From Riemerella anatipestifer_F (GTDB lineage Bacteria > Bacteroidota > Bacteroidia > Flavobacteriales > Weeksellaceae): DNA of 64,000 bases. Position numbers and translations under genes: made by a program. Under the pieces are notes generated by a model. That model did no database searches and was not told the origin of the DNA. It worked only from the letters and a program-made list of their open reading frames with translations. The DNA is taken from the NCBI RefSeq assembly GCF_037861325.1, contig NZ_JAFELW010000007.1, one strand, 5' to 3'. Each line of letters opens with the position of its first letter. Within the stretch, counting starts at the first letter, position 1. Positions 58,385-64,000 of the stretch are shown here, one piece after another.

Positions 58385-60163
58385 ATGGATAATAAAGAAA
58401 ATAGATTAACTTATTTTAAATATTTTAAAGGAATTGTGGGGTGGCATATCTATGGATATGCTGTGCTCAATTTTTTGGTAGGATTACTAGATGGCTTGGG
58501 CTTAGCGATGTTTGTACCTTTGCTTAGTATAGCTTCTGGAGAGTTAGGGGATTCACAATCTCTAGGCAAGATAAAGTATTTTATTGATTTTCTTCAGAGC
58601 TTAGGAGTAGAGATAAATCTTGTGAATGCTCTTTTTGTAATGATTGTTCTTTTTCTATTAAAAGGGATATTCTATTATTGTAGAAGTATTTATTTTGCAA
58701 AGATTAGATTAAGTACAATCAGTAAATTAAGACTTGATTTAATAAAAAAGTTACATAGATTGTCTTATATTGGTTTTACGAGATTAGAGGTTGGAAGAAT
58801 ACAGAACACAATGATAGGAGAGTTAGGGAGGCTCATAGGTGCTTTGACTAACTATTTCTCTACTATGCAGCATGTGATCATGTTATTAACTTATATAATA
58901 CTTGCGTTTCTATCCAATTGGAAATTTGCTGTTTTAGTAGCTATAGGTGGAGCCTTTTCTAATTTTATTTATAAGTATATTAATGACTATACTAAGGCAA
59001 AATCTAGGGAGTTGTCTTCTAAAACCCATGATTTTAATGATTTTTTAGTTCAAGTTTTACATAACTTTAAATATTTAAAGGCAACAAACTACTTTGATAA
59101 GTATTCCAAAAATCTTGTTCAAAATATAAGAGAGCAAGAGCAGCTCAATTTTAATATGGGTAAGGTGGGGGCTATTGGAGAAAGTGTAAGAGAGCCAATG
59201 ATAATTACCATAATTTCAGCAGTTATTATAGTCCAGATTGTATATTTTGGAAATACATTCTCATCTATAGTGGTTAGTTTACTTCTCTTTTATAGAGGAT
59301 TAGGACATTTGGTTTCCTTACAAAATGTATGGAATAACTTTTTAGGAAACTCGGCAGGAATAGAATCTTTTAATAAATTATTATCAGATTTTACTCAGTA
59401 TGAAGAACCTAAAAGTGATGTTTGTATTTCAGCAATTGATGATATAGATGTAAAGAATCTAAATTTATCTTTTGATAAAATACCTATACTAAAAAATATA
59501 GATATTAAAATAAAAAAGAATTCATCTATAGCTTTAGTGGGAGAAAGCGGTGCAGGTAAAACTACATTAGCGAATGTTATTTCGGGCTTACAGATGCCCG
59601 ATAAAGGGGAGGTGCTAACATGTGCTACATCAGTTTATAGCTCAAACTTAAATAGTTATAGATCTCGTATAGGTTATATTACTCAAGAACCAGTTATATT
59701 TAATGATTCGGTTTATAACAATATTACCTTTTGGGATGAAAAAAATCAAAAAAATACAAATCATTTTTTTGATGTGATAAATAAGGTTAGTTTAAAAGAT
59801 TTTTTAATTACTCAGAATAAAAAAGAGGACACTATACTAGGGAATAATGGTATTCTTATTTCTGGGGGACAAAAACAACGAATTTCCATAGCTAGAGAGC
59901 TCTATAAAGATATAGATTTGCTTATTATGGATGAAGCTACTTCGGCGCTAGACTCTGAGACAGAAAAATATATTAAAGAGAGTATAGATGATTTGCAGGG
60001 AAGCCTAACCTTGGTGATCATTGCTCATAGACTATCTACTATTAAGGATGTAGATGTGATTTATCTTATGGAAAAGGGAGAGATAGTCGCTCAAGGTAGT
60101 TTTAAAGAATTATATGAAACATCAGATAAATTTAGAAGGATGGTGGATTTACAAGAAGTCTAG
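58385..60163 (+). CDS. ABC exporter, permease-ATPase fusion
   Basis: A 592-residue half-transporter. The first 330 residues have five to six helices. The ATPase shows VGESGAGKTTLANVISGLQM (Walker A), ISGGQKQR (signature), DLLIMDEATSALD (Walker B) and IAHRLST (switch). It resembles PglK-type or MsbA-like exporters of lipid-linked glycans more than drug pumps, because of the long transmembrane domain and its link to ugd (10-base gap). That substrate idea is inference. It converges on the cco cluster with an 11-base gap. Confidence 0.87.
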   Translation: MDNKENRLTYFKYFKGIVGWHIYGYAVLNFLVGLLDGLGLAMFVPLLSIASGELGDSQSLGKIKYFIDFLQSLGVEINLVNALFVMIVLFLLKGIFYYCRSIYFAKIRLSTISKLRLDLIKKLHRLSYIGFTRLEVGRIQNTMIGELGRLIGALTNYFSTMQHVIMLLTYIILAFLSNWKFAVLVAIGGAFSNFIYKYINDYTKAKSRELSSKTHDFNDFLVQVLHNFKYLKATNYFDKYSKNLVQNIREQEQLNFNMGKVGAIGESVREPMIITIISAVIIVQIVYFGNTFSSIVVSLLLFYRGLGHLVSLQNVWNNFLGNSAGIESFNKLLSDFTQYEEPKSDVCISAIDDIDVKNLNLSFDKIPILKNIDIKIKKNSSIALVGESGAGKTTLANVISGLQMPDKGEVLTCATSVYSSNLNSYRSRIGYITQEPVIFNDSVYNNITFWDEKNQKNTNHFFDVINKVSLKDFLITQNKKEDTILGNNGILISGGQKQRISIARELYKDIDLLIMDEATSALDSETEKYIKESIDDLQGSLTLVIIAHRLSTIKDVDVIYLMEKGEIVAQGSFKELYETSDKFRRMVDLQEV

Positions 60164-60174
60164 GAAAATAAATA

Positions 60175-60912
60175 TTAATGACAACTATGATGTCCCTTGT
60201 TTTCAGGGGACATTTTGTTTTCTATGCTAAGAGCTTCTTTCTTTGGTGACAAATAAGGGATTCCTAACTCTAAACCTCTTAGTATAAATAGGCCACCTAA
60301 AATAAGCATTACTACAGGCATTATTTTTAGGATTTTATTTCTAGTAGCTATATTAAGCATATTACCTAGTAAAACAGTAACAAACATAAAAGGGAAAGTA
60401 CCTAATCCAAACAGCATCATAAATAATCCTCCTTGTATAGCTCCACCAGCTGCTAGAGAAGCTGCCAAGGCTACATAAACCATTCCACATGGTAAAAAGC
60501 CATTAAGCACTCCTGTCAAAAACCTTGAAGAATAATCGGTTTTGGATAATAATTTCCCTAGGTTGAGTTTTATTTTTAATAGAAATTTCGAGAGAAAAGG
60601 TATTCTAGAAGCAAAATCTCCATTTCCGAAAGAAAAAAGAGCCATTATAATTAAAATGATTCCTGCAAAAATGGTAAGCCAACCTTGAACTCCCGCTAGC
60701 TGAAAGCCTTCGCCAATTAGTCCTAGTAAAATCCCTAATATAGAATAAGTAAAAACTCTCCCAAGTTGGTAAGTTATATTTTGAAGATGAAAGTTAACCT
60801 GTTGTTTTCTTGAAAGTCCTAAAGAAAGAGCTATAGGTCCACACATACCAACACAATGGAATCCTGTTGTGAAACCCAAAGTAAGTGCTGCTATGATGAG
60901 GGTTATTTCCAT
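60175..60912 (-). CDS. TauE/SafE-family membrane protein of the cbb3 cluster
   Basis: A 245-residue protein with about six hydrophobic segments. LGFTTGFHCVGMCGPIALSL, a Cys-x3-Cys plus MCGP in the first helix, marks the cytochrome-oxidase-linked branch of the sulphite-exporter-like proteins, and the tail ENKGHHSCH could bind copper. Proteins of this kind often stand in cco operons, and a copper-handling or assembly role is the usual guess. It overlaps ccoH by 10 bases, so it is part of that operon. Confidence 0.8.
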   Translation of the reverse strand: MEITLIIAALTLGFTTGFHCVGMCGPIALSLGLSRKQQVNFHLQNITYQLGRVFTYSILGILLGLIGEGFQLAGVQGWLTIFAGIILIIMALFSFGNGDFASRIPFLSKFLLKIKLNLGKLLSKTDYSSRFLTGVLNGFLPCGMVYVALAASLAAGGAIQGGLFMMLFGLGTFPFMFVTVLLGNMLNIATRNKILKIMPVVMLILGGLFILRGLELGIPYLSPKKEALSIENKMSPENKGHHSCH

Positions 60913-61361
60913 ACTAGGTCGTAGTCTATTTGATAATCTTTGTTATCTTTTTTCCACATTAGTTTTAGAATATAGCCTCCTGGAACTAAAACTTTTTTAG
61001 GAATGAGAAAGGAATTATTAGCATCTAAGGTCATGTCCTTTTTTACATCTAACTTTTGGTCATCTATTCTATAGAGAACAAATTTTATTTTAGTATTTTG
61101 ATTATTATTTTCAGAAGGAAATACGATACTTATTCCGTAAGGTGTTTGCTGATATTTAGGAGCATTTTCAATCGTTGATGCATTTTTCTTAGCATCTATT
61201 ACACTTTGATAAGCTAGCTCATCTTCATAATAATTATCTGAAACCAATTCTGAATTCTGCTGCCCATGAGAGAATACAAATATGAGGTAAAGAATAAATA
61301 ATATAAACGAACCTAGTGCAACTACGATACCGTGTGCCCAAGTAAATTTAAAGTTTTTCAT
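60903..61361 (-). CDS. ccoH: CcoH/FixH family protein
   Basis: A 152-residue assembly protein of the cbb3 oxidase. A single N-terminal membrane helix (HGIVVALGSFILFILYLIFV) is followed by a periplasmic beta-rich domain with SDNYYEDELAYQSVIDAKKN, the FixH core, and QTPYGISIVFPSENN. Its start lies next to the ccoG stop, with no gap, and its 3' end overlaps the TauE-like gene. It probably stabilises the oxidase complex. Confidence 0.87.
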   Translation of the reverse strand: MKNFKFTWAHGIVVALGSFILFILYLIFVFSHGQQNSELVSDNYYEDELAYQSVIDAKKNASTIENAPKYQQTPYGISIVFPSENNNQNTKIKFVLYRIDDQKLDVKKDMTLDANNSFLIPKKVLVPGGYILKLMWKKDNKDYQIDYDLVWK

Positions 61362-62804
61362 TTAAAATTGCAGATTAAATTCTCCTTCAAAGTAAGTTTC
61401 AAAAGTAGTAAGCAGTTTACCATCTTTATCATAAACACCAATTATGATGTCCTGTTTAGAAAGTTTTATATCCTTTTTAGGGAAGCTAATGTTTACAGTT
61501 CCTTTTTCCATTTTATCTCTCTTTAGGATTATTTTGCTAGAGCCTCCATATTTTACGACACCGTTAGCTGGTTCTAAAACTTTGAAAGTAACGATATAAT
61601 CCTTGCTAGATTTATTGAGTAAAGTATAGTTATAGGTATTGGTAATTTCGTCTCCAGATATAAAGAAAGTACTTCCAGCAGGTTTGATGAACTTTGCCTC
61701 CATACTTCCTCTATTGTATAGAAGGAAAGCTACGAAAGTCATTAATGCCATTAGAACAACGGTATAGGCTTTCATTCTAGAAGTGAATTTAAACTTTCTG
61801 CCTTGCTCTATCTCATCTTCAGTAGCATACCTTATCAATCCTTTAGGTAAGCCTACCTTTTCCATAACTTCATTACAAGCATCTATACACGCCGTGCAAT
61901 TAATGCATTCTAATTGTTGCCCATTTCTGATGTCTATTCCCGTAGGGCATACTACCACACATTGGTTACAGTCAATACAATCACCTTTACCTTCTGCTGC
62001 TCTATCTTCATTTTTACGCCATTTGGAACGATTTTCACCTCGTTTAAAGTCGTAATAAACATTGATGGTTTGCTTATCTATAAGTACTCCTTGCAATCTT
62101 CCGTATGGACAAACAAGAGTACAAACTTGTTCTCTGAACCATGCGAACACAAAATAAAATGCAGCAGTAAAGAGTAACATTACCAAAAAGTTGGTAGGAT
62201 ATTCTATCGGACCCTCTTTCATTATTCTAAAAACTTCCCCGTACCCCACAATGTACATAAACATAAAGTGTGTTACGACTAAAGAGATAATGATATAGAC
62301 CGTCCATTTAAGCCCTCTTTTTCTTATTTTTTCGGCATTCCAAGGCTGTTGGTCTAGTTTTATTTGTTTGTTTCTGTCGCCTTCAATCCAGTATTCTATC
62401 TTTCGGAAGACATTTTCCATGAAGATGGTTTGAGGGCAAATCCAACCGCAAAATATCCTTCCAAAAACTACAGTAAATAATATAATAAATACAATGGATG
62501 TAACAGCTCCTAAAGCTAGAATGAAAAAGTCCTGAGGATAAAAAGGTTGACCTATGATAAAGAACTCTCTATCAAGGATATTTATTAGAAGAAATGGATT
62601 TCCGTTTATTTTAATAAACGGAAGAATAAAAAATATGGCTAATAAAAAAATACTAACATAGTTCCTATAATCAGTAAACTTACCTTTGGGTTTCTTGGGG
62701 TATACCCATTTTCTTTTCCCCGTATTATCCATGGTTCCTACAGAATCACGGAAGGTAGTAGCTTCTATTACGGCTCCTGTGCCTTGTACTTCTTTATCAG
62801 CCAT
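61362..62804 (-). CDS. ccoG: CcoG/FixG, cbb3 oxidase assembly iron-sulphur protein
   Basis: A 480-residue membrane protein. After several helices come GRIFCGWICPQTIFMENVFR and CPYGRL motifs, then two 4Fe-4S clusters CIDCNQCVVVCP and CINCTACIDACN, and a C-terminal immunoglobulin-like periplasmic domain from about 370. CcoG is proposed to reduce copper for cbb3 assembly. Length and order fit the family. It is followed with no gap by ccoH and preceded 26 bases upstream by ccoP. Confidence 0.95.
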   Translation of the reverse strand: MADKEVQGTGAVIEATTFRDSVGTMDNTGKRKWVYPKKPKGKFTDYRNYVSIFLLAIFFILPFIKINGNPFLLINILDREFFIIGQPFYPQDFFILALGAVTSIVFIILFTVVFGRIFCGWICPQTIFMENVFRKIEYWIEGDRNKQIKLDQQPWNAEKIRKRGLKWTVYIIISLVVTHFMFMYIVGYGEVFRIMKEGPIEYPTNFLVMLLFTAAFYFVFAWFREQVCTLVCPYGRLQGVLIDKQTINVYYDFKRGENRSKWRKNEDRAAEGKGDCIDCNQCVVVCPTGIDIRNGQQLECINCTACIDACNEVMEKVGLPKGLIRYATEDEIEQGRKFKFTSRMKAYTVVLMALMTFVAFLLYNRGSMEAKFIKPAGSTFFISGDEITNTYNYTLLNKSSKDYIVTFKVLEPANGVVKYGGSSKIILKRDKMEKGTVNISFPKKDIKLSKQDIIIGVYDKDGKLLTTFETYFEGEFNLQF

Positions 62805-62830
62805 ATTGATGTGAAATTTATTTTATGGTA

Positions 62831-63709
62831 TTAGTTCTCCCACTTCACTTCATCACCTTGAGGTGCAGCACCTCCTTCGGACTGAGTGATAGGAGCTTTT
62901 TCTTGATTGATATGGTAAACATAAGCTGCTACCTTTTCAATATCAAATCCAGTAAGAACTCCATTCTTACCCCAAGCCTGCATTGTAGGGTTATTTGGAG
63001 AACCATTGTCTACCATATGGAATATTTCTCTAAATAGAGTAGGCTCGGTATGGTTAATCCAATATTTATCAGTAAGGTTTGGACCAATACCACCTTTACC
63101 TCCATCGCCGTGGCAAGATACACAGTTAGTTTTGAAAATTTCTTCTCCTTCAGCGATGTTATCCGCAGAATATACAGCGTTATCAATTGTTGGAGGAGGT
63201 GTATCTTTCATCCATTGTTCTATACTTGCTAGTTGCTCTTTATGCTCTACTTCATACTCTTTGTCTGGGTGTGCAAAGTCTGTGAAAGAGAATGCTACAA
63301 TATAGATAACTAGATATGCAAATCCCAACCAAAATAATCCTAACCACCATTTAGGTAACTGGTTGTCTAGCTCCATAATACCATCAAAACCGTGATCTAT
63401 AATAATATCTTTCTCCTCGGATACAGACTGCTTTTTGAAAGCACTATCCCAAAGTCTTTTCCAGTAAGGAATTTTTTTCTCTTCTAAGTAAACTCTTTTA
63501 GCTTCTTCAGAAAGTTTAGCAAATTTCTGATTTTCAATTAAATCTCCTATAGCACCATGTATCAATGCTAAAATAATACTGATAACCACTGTACCCCAAA
63601 AATAAGGAGAAGTAATAAAAGAGGCATTTTGAACGAACATATAATACACAATAAATAATATTGTAAGTATTATCAAAATGTTCACATAAACGGGCGTTCT
63701 TTGTTTCAT
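62831..63709 (-). CDS. ccoP: Cytochrome c oxidase cbb3 subunit CcoP (single haem)
   Basis: A 292-residue membrane-anchored cytochrome c of the cbb3 oxidase. N-terminal helices (about 8-50) and a third near 125-145 precede a periplasmic domain with one CVSCH haem site (near 196) and the axial methionine in PTMQAWG. Proteobacterial CcoP has two haem sites; only one is seen here. N-terminal residues 85-120 are cytoplasmic and charged. Positioned between ccoQ and ccoG as in other flavobacterial cco operons. Confidence 0.92.
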   Translation of the reverse strand: MKQRTPVYVNILIILTILFIVYYMFVQNASFITSPYFWGTVVISIILALIHGAIGDLIENQKFAKLSEEAKRVYLEEKKIPYWKRLWDSAFKKQSVSEEKDIIIDHGFDGIMELDNQLPKWWLGLFWLGFAYLVIYIVAFSFTDFAHPDKEYEVEHKEQLASIEQWMKDTPPPTIDNAVYSADNIAEGEEIFKTNCVSCHGDGGKGGIGPNLTDKYWINHTEPTLFREIFHMVDNGSPNNPTMQAWGKNGVLTGFDIEKVAAYVYHINQEKAPITQSEGGAAPQGDEVKWEN

Positions 63710-63715
63710 AATTTC

Positions 63716-63910
63716 TTAATTTTTAGAACTATTTGGTATTTCATCATCTAAAGGAGCATTAGCTTCGTCTTGATAAAACTTTTTAGGTTTACTCATTACA
63801 TAATATACCACTCCTATAAAAAATACTATAAATATGATAAGTGCTAGGCTTTGGTAAAAGCCAGTACCTTCTGTATTAGACAATATATCTTTAAAGTTTT
63901 GTGGTATCAT
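63716..63910 (-). CDS. ccoQ: CcoQ-like small subunit
   Basis: A 64-residue protein with one membrane helix (LALIIFIVFFIGVVYYVMSK) and a charged tail KKFYQDEANAPLDDEI, matching the small FixQ/CcoQ subunit in size and place. It helps keep the oxidase assembled. It lies 6 bases before ccoP and about 31 after the stop of the upstream ccoNO gene. Confidence 0.8.
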   Translation of the reverse strand: MIPQNFKDILSNTEGTGFYQSLALIIFIVFFIGVVYYVMSKPKKFYQDEANAPLDDEIPNSSKN

Positions 63911-63941
63911 TGTTTTTATATGCTCCTTTAGTGATAATAAT

Positions 63942-64000
63942 TTATTTTACACTTGCTGTTTTAACTTCAGTAGTCTTAATGTCTGTACCTAGTCTTTGTA
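63942..64000 (-). CDS. ccoO: C-terminal end of cbb3 oxidase subunit I/II (CcoNO)
   Basis: Only the last 18 codons and the stop are in the window; they read QRLGTDIKTTEVKTASVK. LQRLGTDI is the conserved C-terminal end of CcoO, and in flavobacteria ccoN and ccoO are usually one fused gene, so this is probably the end of CcoNO. The fusion cannot be seen here. Confidence 0.7.
   Translation of the reverse strand, partial: QRLGTDIKTTEVKTASVK

Noticed and set aside
1..64000. tRNA, rRNA, CRISPR, transposase or phage genes
   Set aside because: I read all spacers and saw no cloverleaf-like sequence with a T-loop, no regularly spaced repeats and no integrase or transposase motifs. This is by eye only; tRNAscan or CRISPR finders could overturn it.

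Overview
The window reads as chromosome of a low-GC member of the Bacteroidota, class Flavobacteriia, most likely the Weeksellaceae (Riemerella/Chryseobacterium group). The reasons are promoters of the Bacteroidota type (TTTG, about 20 bases, TAnnTTTG) and very few Shine-Dalgarno sites. Family content agrees: DUF4292, DUF4254, DUF4293, DUF2851, DUF3810, a BshA for bacillithiol, carboxypeptidase-regulatory TonB receptors, and a cco operon ending in a C-terminus typical of a fused CcoNO. The genus is inferred; no rRNA, tRNA, IS element, prophage, CRISPR array or origin was seen.

Layout. 1-2108 (minus): folE then cysS, the latter cut by the window edge. 2232-18622: a surface polysaccharide locus. 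It has glf (UDP-galactofuranose), at least seven glycosyltransferase-type genes, an acyltransferase-3 protein, two left-handed-helix acyltransferases, a DegT aminotransferase/PglD-type acetyltransferase pair, a Wzx-like flippase and a sugar nucleotidyltransferase. The middle of this locus (9.4-13.1 kb) is scarred. A 225-base segment is repeated at about 93% identity, an in-frame chimera joins a GT2 start to an acyltransferase tail, and another GT2 gene is split by one extra T exactly before its DxD motif. No polymerase, initiating sugar-phosphate transferase or 4,6-dehydratase was recognised, so the pathway needs genes elsewhere.

18679-28290 (plus): envelope and metabolism genes, namely a DUF4292 lipoprotein, an EnvC-like amidase activator, two tandem tatA genes separated by a 19-bp inverted repeat, DUF4254, a lipoprotein, ribA, a GH3 NagZ-like hydrolase, bshA, DUF2851, a PspC protein and a GNAT. 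A promoter-to-terminator unit of about 100 nt without an ORF follows and is a candidate small RNA. 28452-32222 (minus): GtrA, PlsC, an MFS sugar transporter and DUF3810. 32339-37736 (plus): a TonB-type barrel protein, an N-acetylglucosamine kinase-like protein and maeB.

37822-44223 (minus): a DUF4153-like membrane protein with a small winged-helix regulator and another membrane protein, guaB, an MsbA-like exporter and DUF4293. DUF4293 diverges from rho through overlapping promoters. 44406-48290 (plus): rho, a small outer-membrane protein and a GT-C-like membrane protein. 48390-56864 (minus): a beta-propeller phytase beside a large TonB receptor, then rplM-rpsI-rpsB closed by a terminator with no tsf, then a SufT-like protein, a PolB-like exonuclease and a fused nucleoside-recognition protein. 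57064-60163 (plus): UDP-glucose dehydrogenase and an ABC exporter, probably serving surface glycans. 60175-64000 (minus): the 3' part of a cbb3 oxidase operon (ccoNO-ccoQ-ccoP-ccoG-ccoH-TauE-like).

I found no clear new defence or mobile system. The strongest leads are the chimeric and frameshifted genes in the glycan locus, the candidate small RNA at 28.36-28.45 kb, the inverted repeat between the tatA copies, and the phytase/TonB pair lying where tsf would be expected.
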